From an uncultured Bryobacterales bacterium (lineage in GTDB: Bacteria; Acidobacteriota; Terriglobia; Bryobacterales; UBA6623): DNA of 64,000 bases. Made by a program: the position numbers and the translations under genes. Shown one piece after another: positions 37,535 to 46,633 of the stretch (positions are counted from its first letter, which is position 1; each line of letters starts with the position of its first letter). The stretch covers positions 62,001 through 126,000 of the forward strand of contig CATOTH010000010.1 of NCBI GenBank assembly GCA_951813065.1. The letters are read 5' to 3'. Below the pieces are notes generated by a model. The model ran no database searches and was not told the origin of the DNA. It saw nothing but the letters and a program-made list of their open reading frames with translations.

Positions 37535-40500
37535 TCAGAAGATCAGCTTGATTCCGAACTGCACTTCCCGGCCGTTGTGCGCCGCCAGCATCCGGCCGAA
37601 GCCGGGCGTGCCGAAGAATACGTTCGGGTTCAGGAAGTTCGGGGTGTTGAGGAGGTTGAAGAACTCAGCCCGAAACTGCAACGTCGTGGTTTCCCCGAGT
37701 TCGGCGTTCTTGAGCACGGAGAAATCGACATTCGCGAGTCCCGGACCGCCCACGATGTTGCGTCCGGCATTGCCAAACGTTCCGTACGCCGGCAGCGAGA
37801 ACGCCGTCGGGTCAAACCACAACTGCGGATCGGGCCGCGCCAGGTGCGGATCGCCCGTGACATCGGGCCGGTCACCCGCGCCGAACCCGTAGCTGGATCG
37901 CCCGGTATTGGAATTGTCGAATTCCCCTGGCAGCGCGATCGTGTAGGGCTGCCCCGTTTGCATGGTGACGATTCCGTTCAGCTGCCAGTTTGCCAGCAAC
38001 GCGGCCGTGCCGCCTCGCCATCCGGAACCCCATTTCTTGTCCGCGCCGATTGGCAGCTCGTAAACGAAGCTTCCCGTAAACCGGTGCGGCGTGTCGAAGC
38101 TCGAACGGGCCCTCTCGGCCGCCACGTTGTTGCTGTCCTGCGGGTAATTTGCGTCCCCCGCCGATGCGAAGAAGTTCGACGCGTTGTCGATCGACTTTGA
38201 CCATGTATAGGAAAACAGCCCGGTCAGTCCGCTCTGAAATCGGCATTGGAATTGGCTCTGTAGGCTGTGATAGATCGAATCGAATGCCGACGCAATCAGG
38301 TTGATGTCGGAAAACATCGGTAGTGGACGGTAGTTTGGCTGTGCCGGAGACGCTGCGGGCTGGTTAATGTCCCGGGCGCCGATCAGCTTCGTGCCGCGCG
38401 AGCCGCTATAGGTGACGCTGAGCACCGCGTCTTCAACAGGCTCGGTTTGTACAGTGAAGTTCCACTGCTGTGCGTAGCTTGTCCTCAATTCCCGGTCGTA
38501 GGTGGTCACGCTGGGAGGCACCGGAGCGGCTTGGCCTTCCGGCCATGGCTGGTCAATCGTTATCGGTGCAAACTGCGACGGGAAGAAGAGCAGCGACTGG
38601 AAGTACGGAGGATTGAAGTAAATGCCCTGGCCGGCCGCGAGGTCCGAGAAGTTGTAATACAGGCCCCACCCGGCCCGAAACACGAGCCGGTCGGATGACG
38701 CCGGGCGGAAAGCTAGGCTCAGACGCGGCGCGAGGTTGTTGCGGTCGGCAAGGAATCCGCTGCGCGGCACGCCGGATTCCCCCAGCCGTACGATCTGGAC
38801 GCTGGCTGGATCAAACAGCGAAGCGGCGTCCTCCTCGTCGTAGGCCGGCACGTTGTACTCGTAGCGCAGCCCGAGGGAAAGCGTCAGGTTGCGTGTCAGT
38901 CGCCAAGTGTCGGTGGCGAAGACATTCGTCGCCCCCGTCCGAGCGGCTTGCAGGTTGTCGCTTCGGGCCGCGACGGTGTAGCTGGGCAGCCCGAACAGCA
39001 AGTCCGCGAGCGCGTTTTGGGTGTAGGCCCGGTCCGTAAAGTAGATGCTCCCGCGCGACAGCACGTTCCGGAATCCATCCTGGCCGATGCGCCGGATCTC
39101 AAACCCGAACTGCGCCAGGTGCCTGCCCTTCGAATAGCTCAGCGAGTCCGAGAGTTGCCAGGACCGCACGGTGCTGACCTGCGGGTTGTTGAACTCCCCT
39201 CCCAGCGAGGAGAAGCCCGTGACCTGGAAAAAGCTCAGCCCGAGATCGATATCCCGGGTCGCGAAGTCCGGTAGGCCCAGTTGGCGGTTCAGGCTCGAGC
39301 CGCTGTTCTCGTGCAGCGTACTGTTCGAGATCCGGTTGTATCCGAAGCGCACCTCGTTGACGAGATTTGACCCTAGCGTGTGCGTCTCGGAGATCATCAG
39401 GTTCTGTGCCCGCTCATCCAGGTCGTTGCCGTACCCAGGCACCGACGAGAATTGATTCGCAGCGTAGGGCTCGCTGCGCTGGCTGTCGGCCAGGCTGTAG
39501 CGGCCCGCAAACTGTCCGCGGTTCCCGATTCGCCGGTCCAGTCTCGCGTCGAGCCTGTCCGTTCGATCCTCGCCCTCTGGCGCTGCCACGAAGTTCTGGC
39601 CGACAGCCGCCCGGTTCGCCTCCGGGTAGAGGCCCGCGACTCCCTGCCCGATCGGGTGCATAAACGGCAGCCTGTTGTTGGGGTAGGGCTGGCCTGTGTA
39701 GAAATTGATCGGCGGCTGTCCGGGGCTGGCCGAGAAGTCGCCCTGCCGCTCGGCCGCCGTCGGCACATTCGTCGTGCGCGTCGTTGCCCGGGTCTCGCGC
39801 AGGCCCTCGAAGTTGGCGAAGAAAAACGTCCCGCTCTCCGCGACCGGCCCGCCTAGTGACGCGCCGTACTGGTTACGCCGGAGCGCAGGCACGGGGTCGT
39901 CCGGACGACTGAAGAAGTTCCGGGCATCCAATCGATCGTTACGCAGAAACTCGTACGCAGTGCCGTGCCACTCGTTCGTGCCCCGTTTGGTCGCGACCAC
40001 TACCTGCCCCCCGCTGTTGCGGCCAAGCCCGGCTTCCGAGTTGGATGTCTGGATGCGAAACTCCCGCACCGCGTCTACCGGCGGGACAATGCTGAAGCTG
40101 TTCAGGATCGGGTCGATCGCGTACACACCGTCGTAGACAAACGAATTCGCTGATTCCCGCGCCCCGTTCGCCTGGAACGCGAAGCGGCCGCGCTCGCTGC
40201 CCGGCGAGCCGACTGCTGCCGGCACGCTACCTGGCGTCAACAGCGACAGGTGCAGGAAATTGCGGCCGTTCAACGGCAGGCTGGTAACAAACCGGTTAGG
40301 GATCACCGTGCCGACGGCAGCGTCCGAAGCCTCAGTGGCCCAGGCTGATGCAGACACGATCACCGTTTCGGATGCTGGACCAATCTCCAGCACGAAATCA
40401 GCGTTGATCCGGTCGCCAATTGCCAAGGCTATCGGCCCGGCCTGGACCGTCTTGAAGCCTTCCGCGGAGACGCTGACGGTGTACGCGCCGGGAGCGAGCG

Positions 40501-40711
40501 CGGGGATCGCATAGAGACCCTCGGGTCCGCTGTCCGCCCGGCGAACAGTGCCGGTGTCGGTCTGCTCCGCAATGACCTCGACACCCTCGACCACCGCACC
40601 GGTCGGGTCGAGCACCTGGCCTTGGATACGTCCGTCTATCTGCTGCGCCAAACCGATTCCGGCAGCGAGCAGCGTCAACAGGGAATAGCGACCTAACCCA
40701 CTAAACACCAT
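37535..40711 (-). CDS. TonB-dependent receptor, Oar-like, with carboxypeptidase-regulatory-like domain
   Basis: A 1058-residue outer-membrane beta-barrel. The signal peptide is MVFSGLGRYSLLTLLAAGIGLAQ. Next is a carboxypeptidase regulatory-like (CarboxypepD_reg) domain at about 28-115 (GRIQGQVLDPTGAVVEGVEV...YTVSVSAEGFK). The plug contains LPLNGRNFLHLSLLTPG and GGQVVVATKRGTNEWHGTAYEF. The barrel runs to a C-terminal aromatic-ended strand, GREVQFGIKLIF. This layout is the hallmark of the large Acidobacteriota receptor family and helps place the organism. The ligand is unknown; uptake of oligosaccharides or peptides is commonly supposed. It is convergent with dapB, 11 bases away. Confidence 0.9.
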   Translation of the reverse strand: MVFSGLGRYSLLTLLAAGIGLAQQIDGRIQGQVLDPTGAVVEGVEVIAEQTDTGTVRRADSGPEGLYAIPALAPGAYTVSVSAEGFKTVQAGPIALAIGDRINADFVLEIGPASETVIVSASAWATEASDAAVGTVIPNRFVTSLPLNGRNFLHLSLLTPGSVPAAVGSPGSERGRFAFQANGARESANSFVYDGVYAIDPILNSFSIVPPVDAVREFRIQTSNSEAGLGRNSGGQVVVATKRGTNEWHGTAYEFLRNDRLDARNFFSRPDDPVPALRRNQYGASLGGPVAESGTFFFANFEGLRETRATTRTTNVPTAAERQGDFSASPGQPPINFYTGQPYPNNRLPFMHPIGQGVAGLYPEANRAAVGQNFVAAPEGEDRTDRLDARLDRRIGNRGQFAGRYSLADSQRSEPYAANQFSSVPGYGNDLDERAQNLMISETHTLGSNLVNEVRFGYNRISNSTLHENSGSSLNRQLGLPDFATRDIDLGLSFFQVTGFSSLGGEFNNPQVSTVRSWQLSDSLSYSKGRHLAQFGFEIRRIGQDGFRNVLSRGSIYFTDRAYTQNALADLLFGLPSYTVAARSDNLQAARTGATNVFATDTWRLTRNLTLSLGLRYEYNVPAYDEEDAASLFDPASVQIVRLGESGVPRSGFLADRNNLAPRLSLAFRPASSDRLVFRAGWGLYYNFSDLAAGQGIYFNPPYFQSLLFFPSQFAPITIDQPWPEGQAAPVPPSVTTYDRELRTSYAQQWNFTVQTEPVEDAVLSVTYSGSRGTKLIGARDINQPAASPAQPNYRPLPMFSDINLIASAFDSIYHSLQSQFQCRFQSGLTGLFSYTWSKSIDNASNFFASAGDANYPQDSNNVAAERARSSFDTPHRFTGSFVYELPIGADKKWGSGWRGGTAALLANWQLNGIVTMQTGQPYTIALPGEFDNSNTGRSSYGFGAGDRPDVTGDPHLARPDPQLWFDPTAFSLPAYGTFGNAGRNIVGGPGLANVDFSVLKNAELGETTTLQFRAEFFNLLNTPNFLNPNVFFGTPGFGRMLAAHNGREVQFGIKLIF

Positions 40712-40809
40712 GAAGCCAATCGTACTAGAGATGACGCTCGACTGTACCGGTTGGTGTCATCGAGGCATAAGAGAGCCCCGCCATCGGCTCTGTGCGGCTA
40801 GAATGAGCG

Positions 40810-42570
40810 TTGTTGATTCGCCTTGCGCTATTGCTGTGCCTGGCCGTGCCGATGCTCGGCCAGGAGTTCTTTCCGGTCGATCAAGTGCGGGCCGGGCAGC
40901 TCGCCATCGGGAAGACGGTGTTCCAGGGCACCGAGGTCGAGGAGTTCGAGATCGAGATCCTCGGCGTGCTGGAGAACTTTGCGGGTCCGAAATCGTCGGT
41001 GATCTTTGGGAAGCTGTCCGGCGGCCCGCTCGCGCGGACCGGAGTGATGTCCGGCATGAGCGGCAGTCCCGTCTACATCGACGGCCGACTGGCGGGGGCC
41101 GTGGCGTTGATGTTTCCGTTCTCGAAGGAGCCACTGGCTGGCATCCGGCCGATCGGCGAGATGGTTGCGGGGTTCGAGGAAGGCACTCCAAGCAGTTCTC
41201 CACTCGCCGCCGGCCCCTTGGATGACTGGCGGGAGCTTGCCGGGATGCCCCGCGTCGCGCTTCCCGAGGCATCTGAGTCAGCCTCCCAGTTCCAGCCGAT
41301 TGCAACTCCCGTTTCGTTCGGAGGGTTTAGTGAGCGGACGCTGGAAGTGTTTGGCGAGCGGTTCAAGCGTCTCGGTTTGCGCCCCTTGCAGGGTGCAGGT
41401 GGTAGCCTCCGCGACGACGCGGGTGGCCCCTTGGAGCCGGGCTCCATGATCAGCGTCGGCTTGATTCGAGGCGACATGACCATGAGTGCTTCGGGGACGA
41501 TCACGCACATCGATGGCGATCGCGTGCTCGCCTTCGGCCACCGGTTCATGTCGGCAGGCGATACCCAGATGCCAATGATGCGGGCGTCTGTGATGACGTT
41601 GGTGCCCAATCTCAACGCATCGTTCAAGCTGAGCGGAATCGGGCCCTTGATCGGCGAAGTATCCATGGACAGGCAGGCCGGCATCGCCGGCCGTCTCGGC
41701 CCCGGGCCGGCCATGGTGCCCTGCAAGGTCCGCATCGTTTCGCCCGCCGGTCCGATAGAGGAGTACTCTTTCGAGGTCGTCCGTGACAACTTGCTCACTC
41801 CGATGCTCTTGGAGACCGCGCTGTTCTCGTCGATCAGCGTCACCGAGCGGTCGCTGGGGCCCCTCACGATCCGTGTTCGCGGCAGTGCAGCGTTCACGGA
41901 CGGCCTGCCCCGCTTGGTCCTGGACGACATCTACACCGGGGCGGCTGCCGTCGGCCAGATAGCGGCATTGTCTACAGTCGCGCCGCTCGCATACTTGCTG
42001 GAGACCGGCCATGCCGGTGTCGAAATCGAGTCGGTTGACTTGGAGGTTGAACCCGTGCCTGCTGACCGGTACACGGATCTGGTCCGGGCGTGGCTCTCCA
42101 AGACCCAGGTGAGGCCGGGGGAGACCGTTCAGATCCATTTCGCCGCAAAGGGCCCTGACGGCCAGGAAGAGATTCGCACTCTGCCCTACGAAGTGCCTGT
42201 CTCAATGCCCGCTGGCACGGTTGAGGTCACCATCGGCGACGCCGTCACCGCGAATCTCGCGGAGTGGAGAGGGCTGCTGGGCGGACGGAAAGTGCGCGAT
42301 GCCGCCGACACCATTCGCTTCCTGAACAACTTGCGAGGCAGTGACGACGCCTATCTCCGGGTTTGGCGGCGCAAGCGGTCGCTTTGGCTGCATTCTGACA
42401 AGCTGCCGGCTCCTCCCGCCTCGCTGCACGCTGTGTTGTCGACCGCGGAAGGCCGGGCCAGCGGTGCAACCGCGGAGCTCACCACGACCTTGGCAGATCA
42501 AAGGATCGGCGGTTTCGATGGCGTCGTGCGTGGGCGGATCGATCTGCGGTTTGTAGTTACTGGGAATTAA
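40810..42570 (+). CDS. SpoIVB-type peptidase S55 domain protein
   Basis: A 586-residue exported protein. Signal peptide MLIRLALLLCLAVPMLG, with TTG at 40810 or 40813 as start. The S55 core includes GKTVFQGTEVEEFEIEILGVLEN and the nucleophile motif GVMSGMSGSPVYIDG (serine at about residue 85), then IRPIGEM. The later half (IGEVSMDRQAGIAGRLG...) and a C-terminal beta-rich part are typical of the Acidobacteriota members. In Bacillus the S55 peptidase SpoIVB signals across the spore membrane; Acidobacteriota do not sporulate, so its role here is open. The gene is followed at 11 bases by a beta-propeller protein, likely its operon partner. Confidence 0.85.
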   Translation: MLIRLALLLCLAVPMLGQEFFPVDQVRAGQLAIGKTVFQGTEVEEFEIEILGVLENFAGPKSSVIFGKLSGGPLARTGVMSGMSGSPVYIDGRLAGAVALMFPFSKEPLAGIRPIGEMVAGFEEGTPSSSPLAAGPLDDWRELAGMPRVALPEASESASQFQPIATPVSFGGFSERTLEVFGERFKRLGLRPLQGAGGSLRDDAGGPLEPGSMISVGLIRGDMTMSASGTITHIDGDRVLAFGHRFMSAGDTQMPMMRASVMTLVPNLNASFKLSGIGPLIGEVSMDRQAGIAGRLGPGPAMVPCKVRIVSPAGPIEEYSFEVVRDNLLTPMLLETALFSSISVTERSLGPLTIRVRGSAAFTDGLPRLVLDDIYTGAAAVGQIAALSTVAPLAYLLETGHAGVEIESVDLEVEPVPADRYTDLVRAWLSKTQVRPGETVQIHFAAKGPDGQEEIRTLPYEVPVSMPAGTVEVTIGDAVTANLAEWRGLLGGRKVRDAADTIRFLNNLRGSDDAYLRVWRRKRSLWLHSDKLPAPPASLHAVLSTAEGRASGATAELTTTLADQRIGGFDGVVRGRIDLRFVVTGN

Positions 42571-42581
42571 GCGAGTCCACA

Positions 42582-44747
42582 ATGCGCTGCTTGGCGATTT
42601 TCTTGGCGACCTTTGTACAGGTCGCGGTCCTGCCTGGGGCAGGTACCCGTAGCTGGGAGCTGTCGCGCTACGGCGATTTCCTCGCTGGGACCTTCCAGAA
42701 CGTGGCGCTTGATCGAGAAGGGAGCCTGCGGGTGGCGCCGTCGCTGGACACGGTGCACGACTCAGAGCAAGCCGTGTTGTGGTCTATCGCGTGGGCTGCT
42801 GACGGCACCGTCTATTTCGGTACGGGCCATCAGGGTGCGGTCTTCAAGGTCTCACCTGACGGCCAGGGGGAACAGCTCTGGAAGGCACCCGAGATCGAGG
42901 TGTTCGCCCTGGCTGCCGGGCCGGACGGATTCCTCTATGTCGGCACATCACCCGAAGGCAAGGTCTACAAGGTGTCCTCGGACGGAGAATCCGAAGTGTT
43001 CTTCGATCCCGGTGAGAAGTACATCTGGTCCTTGCTGTTCGATTCCAAGGGTCACTTGATTGTCGGTACCGGCGATGGCGGTAAGGTCTACCGTGTCGGG
43101 ACTGACGGCAAAGGGGCTGCGTGGTTCGAGTCTGGACAGCGCCACGTCATGAGCCTGGCACTTGACTCTTCCGGCCACGTGCTGGCTGGCACGGACCCGG
43201 AAGGGATTCTCTATCGGGTGGCGGAAGATGGCACCGCGTTTGGGCTGTTCGACTCGGATCTGCCCGAAATCCGGTCCGTGGCGGTCACTGGCGACGGTTC
43301 GATCTACTTCGCTGCCATGGGTGGCGGGATGGATCGATTGCTCCAGGCCATTCCTGCCGGCCAGGCTGTCATGTCGGTCCAGGTGGCGGGTGGCGCGGCG
43401 ACATCCACGGCCGCGACTACCCGAGTTGGTTCCACGGTTTCGTATGCCCAGCCCCAGGTCACTTACGCTGGCGAGCGCGCTGCGTTGATGCGGCTTCGAG
43501 ACGGCCAGGCCGTCGAGAAGCTCTGGTCGTCCAACGAGGAAAACATTTTGGGCTTGGTAGTTCGTGACGGAACCGACCCTGGCGCGCTGTTCGCGACGGA
43601 TCAGGAAGGCCGCATCTATGCGACCGGCAAGGATCGCCAGCTGAGCCTTATCTCGCAGACCGGCAGGGCCCAGATGACAGTGCTGTCGCAGTCCGGGGAC
43701 GGGATTCTTGTCGGATCGGCCCACGGGGGGGCACTCTATCGCCTTGGTGAAGCGGCTGCGGATTCCGGTCATTACGACTCGGTTCCGTTCGATACCAGCG
43801 GAGTTTCGCGGTGGGGCCGGTTGTCGTGGCGCGGGGACGCTCTGGAAGGGGCCGCTATCGAGATCCAGACAAGGAGCGGAAACACCTACCGGCCCGATAC
43901 CACCTGGAGCGGGTGGTCAGATCCGCTAGACGCAATGGCCGGCTCGCCCGTGCCTTCGCCACCGGCCCGCTTTCTCCAGTGGCGCGTGACACTGAAGGGC
44001 ACGGCACGCCTGGACTCGCTGCGGGTGCACTACCTTCCGCAGAACTCGGCACCCGTGGTGAAATCCGTCAACATCGTTCCGGAGACAGTAAAGGCGTCCG
44101 ACTCTTCCAGTTCCCAGTCCTCCAGCACTTCGAACAGCTATAGCATCACGGTCTCGGCTTCCGGATCGTCGTCTGCGCCCCGCCAGACGGGCCAGCAGTC
44201 AACGGCCACGACATCGCTCCGCAAGCTGGCGATCGTTTGGAGTGCCGAGGATCCGGATGGCGACAAGCTACGCGCCGAGGTGTCATTCCGTGGGGAAGGC
44301 GAGACCAACTGGAAGACCATTCGTGACGACGTATCCGGTTCCCGCCTCTCGATTGAGAGTGACACCCTCGCCGACGGGCATTACGAGTTTCGAGTGAAGG
44401 TCGATGACGGTCAGGCGAATTCGCCGGAGAGAGCACTGGAAGCCGAGCGGATCAGCCGCCCCGTGCTCGTCGACCAAACGCCGCCGCGCGTTCGTCAACT
44501 CCCGGACGGTTCCGGAGGAGAGCTTCGGTTCGAAGTTGAGGACGAGGTCTCGGAGATCCGCTCTGCCGAATTCTCGGTGGATGCGGGAGACTGGGGACCG
44601 GTGCTGTCAGACGACGGAATCCTTGATTCCCGGCAGGAAACATTCACACTGCCGCTCGAAGACCTCGAGCCGGGCGAGCACCTGGTCGTCTTGCGTGTGC
44701 GCGACCGTGTCGGCAACGCTGCGCTCGCAAAATCCCTCCGCCCATGA
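42582..44747 (+). CDS. Secreted beta-propeller protein with C-terminal Ig-like region
   Basis: A 721-residue protein. Signal peptide MRCLAIFLATFVQVAVLPGAG. Residues about 60-390 contain repeated propeller blades (DGTVYFGTGHQGAVFKV, DGFLYVGTSPEGKVYKV, KGHLIVGTGDGGKVYRV, SGHVLAGTDPEGILYRV). A low-complexity serine-rich linker at about 505-535 (SDSSSSQSSSTSNSYS) leads to a fibronectin/Ig-like C-terminal part (WSAEDPDGDKLRAEVSF). Extracellular or periplasmic. It directly follows the S55 peptidase gene in the same orientation, so they probably work together. Ligand unknown. Confidence 0.8.
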   Translation: MRCLAIFLATFVQVAVLPGAGTRSWELSRYGDFLAGTFQNVALDREGSLRVAPSLDTVHDSEQAVLWSIAWAADGTVYFGTGHQGAVFKVSPDGQGEQLWKAPEIEVFALAAGPDGFLYVGTSPEGKVYKVSSDGESEVFFDPGEKYIWSLLFDSKGHLIVGTGDGGKVYRVGTDGKGAAWFESGQRHVMSLALDSSGHVLAGTDPEGILYRVAEDGTAFGLFDSDLPEIRSVAVTGDGSIYFAAMGGGMDRLLQAIPAGQAVMSVQVAGGAATSTAATTRVGSTVSYAQPQVTYAGERAALMRLRDGQAVEKLWSSNEENILGLVVRDGTDPGALFATDQEGRIYATGKDRQLSLISQTGRAQMTVLSQSGDGILVGSAHGGALYRLGEAAADSGHYDSVPFDTSGVSRWGRLSWRGDALEGAAIEIQTRSGNTYRPDTTWSGWSDPLDAMAGSPVPSPPARFLQWRVTLKGTARLDSLRVHYLPQNSAPVVKSVNIVPETVKASDSSSSQSSSTSNSYSITVSASGSSSAPRQTGQQSTATTSLRKLAIVWSAEDPDGDKLRAEVSFRGEGETNWKTIRDDVSGSRLSIESDTLADGHYEFRVKVDDGQANSPERALEAERISRPVLVDQTPPRVRQLPDGSGGELRFEVEDEVSEIRSAEFSVDAGDWGPVLSDDGILDSRQETFTLPLEDLEPGEHLVVLRVRDRVGNAALAKSLRP

Positions 44748-44918
44748 CCCGCTCTTTGGCGGCTGGCAGCGGTTGTTACTGAACAATTACATTGGCGCTC
44801 GTTGCAGCCAGAGGTCGCTTGATACGGTGACTATTCGGGGATAGGACGGCCCCGCTGTGAGCCGTCTCGGAACCCCTCCCGAACTCTTGGATGAGCTGTA
44901 TTGAAGGGACTTGTGGGC

Positions 44919-45809
44919 ATGAACGCTACTGAAATGGATGAACTTGATTTCGGCGATAGGAGCCGGCTGAACTGGCAGACCGTCACGGCGCTTGCCCTGT
45001 TCCACGCGGGTGCGATAGCGGCGCTGTTCTTTTTCTCGTGGACGAACCTGATCGTCACCGCCATCGTGTACTGGATGGCCGTGAGTTGGGGTATCGGCAT
45101 GGGCTACCACCGGCTTCACACGCATCGCGGATACCGGGTTCCGAAATGGCTGGAGTACTTCCTGGCGTTTTGCGGCACGCTGGCGCTTGAGGGGGGTCCA
45201 ATCTACTGGGTCGCGACGCACCGCCGGCACCATCAGAATTCCGACACCGACCTGGACCCGCATACTCCTCGTCATGGGGGATTCTGGTCGCACATGGGTT
45301 GGATCATTTTCGGGAATTCGATGCATAGCGACACCGAGCGGAACGGCAAGTACGCTCCGGACCTGCTCAAGGATCGGTACTATCGCGTGCTGAGCGAATG
45401 GCATTGGGTGCCTCTGACTGTCCTGGGGATCGTGGCGTTGATCGTCGGCGGGATCGGCATGATGCTCTGGCTCGTGCCCCTTCGGGTCGTTGTAGGGCTC
45501 CACACCACTTGGCTCGTCAATTCCGCCACGCACATGTGGGGCCGTCGCAGGTTTTCGACCAAGGACGATTCCCGCAACCTTTGGTGGGTCGCGTTGATCA
45601 CCTTCGGCGAAGGCTGGCACAACAACCACCACGCTCACCCGGTTTCCGCGAGGCACGGGATGGCTTGGTACGAGATTGACATCAGCTACCTGCAGATCCT
45701 CCTGCTAGAAAAGCTTGGAATTGCCAAGGCGGTGTATGCACCGAACTTGGCCGACCTTGCGGCGGATGCCCGCGAGAAGACCGGCGAAGCCCTTCCTCGC
45801 GCCGCCTAA
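44919..45809 (+). CDS. Acyl-CoA/acyl-lipid delta-9-type fatty acid desaturase
   Basis: A 296-residue integral membrane di-iron enzyme that introduces a cis double bond into saturated acyl chains. All three histidine boxes are present: HRLHTH (about 64-69), HRRHH (about 101-105) and HNNHH (about 235-239). Between them lie hydrophobic membrane segments (ALALFHAGAIAALFFFSW, VLGIVALIVGGIGMMLWLV). ATG 44919 is preferred; an in-frame TTG 18 bases earlier adds only MKGLVG. Stands alone. Likely adjusts membrane fluidity. Confidence 0.9.
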   Translation: MNATEMDELDFGDRSRLNWQTVTALALFHAGAIAALFFFSWTNLIVTAIVYWMAVSWGIGMGYHRLHTHRGYRVPKWLEYFLAFCGTLALEGGPIYWVATHRRHHQNSDTDLDPHTPRHGGFWSHMGWIIFGNSMHSDTERNGKYAPDLLKDRYYRVLSEWHWVPLTVLGIVALIVGGIGMMLWLVPLRVVVGLHTTWLVNSATHMWGRRRFSTKDDSRNLWWVALITFGEGWHNNHHAHPVSARHGMAWYEIDISYLQILLLEKLGIAKAVYAPNLADLAADAREKTGEALPRAA

Positions 45810-45867
45810 CGTAGTCTCCCGAGATGATGGCCCGGCTTCTGTCGGGTGTGGTGAAGAGAGAACACCA

Positions 45868-46473
45868 ATGTGCCACACAGAGAGGGATCTAGAACTCCAT
45901 CACCGCATCCAGCGAATGATGCTGGAGCGCATCAACACACCCCTGATCAGCAACACCTATCGTGGAGACTACATCGAGTTTCTCGTGAGCACTGCGCTTG
46001 AACCCGAGTGGTCCCTGACTTCGGCAACCGGCGATGATTGGGCCGCATGGGACTTGGAGCACCCGTCCGGGTCTCGGTTGGAAGTCAAGAACTCTGCAGC
46101 TCGCCAATCATGGGATCAAAGCGGCCAGAATCCGAAACGAAGGCCCACGTTTGATATCGGGCCGCGTGAAGGCTACTGGTTATCCAGCAACGGCAAGTGG
46201 ACCAAAGTGCATGCACCCGGCAGGCAAGCCGACGTCTATGTGTTCGCATGGCATGACGAGATCCGCGAAGACGTTGCCGATCACCGTGTCGCCAGCCAGT
46301 GGCAGTTCTTCGTTGTGAACGAAAACACTTTGCCACCAATTCAGAAGAGCATCAGCCTCAATAGACTTGCTGATCTTGCGAATCCCTGCCGGTTCGAGGA
46401 CCTCAGGACAGAAGTCGAGCGCTGCCTTCCCCCTCCAAATGAATTGAAAGCCGCTCTTCGCCAACGCTCGTGA
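45868..46473 (+). CDS. Putative PD-(D/E)XK nuclease-fold protein
   Basis: A 201-residue protein. ATG 45868 is the likely start, preceded by GAGAGAA; the in-frame extension upstream overlaps the desaturase and is not protein-like. The segment WAAWDLEHPSGSRLEVKNSAARQSW (about residues 54-78) has the D-(9 residues)-E-x-K arrangement of a PD-(D/E)XK nuclease core, with the predicted strand-turn-strand before it. GPREGYWLSSNGKW and ADVYVFAWHDE continue an alpha/beta fold. No domain name can be given. It is a small orphan gene between house-keeping genes; a solitary restriction-like enzyme is a reasonable guess. Confidence 0.6.
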   Translation: MCHTERDLELHHRIQRMMLERINTPLISNTYRGDYIEFLVSTALEPEWSLTSATGDDWAAWDLEHPSGSRLEVKNSAARQSWDQSGQNPKRRPTFDIGPREGYWLSSNGKWTKVHAPGRQADVYVFAWHDEIREDVADHRVASQWQFFVVNENTLPPIQKSISLNRLADLANPCRFEDLRTEVERCLPPPNELKAALRQRS

Positions 46474-46633
46474 TCAGTGTCAAGCGACGCGCGCCGCACT
46501 ACGCGTGAATGCGGCCGATTCCAAAATGAAAGAGAATGAACCACACATAATCATCGAATTAGAGGGGCTTGGAGTGCATGCAATCCTCAAGTCCTAGTCT
46601 CAACTCGGGAGCCGGGTCGGGGAGAGCATGCGG

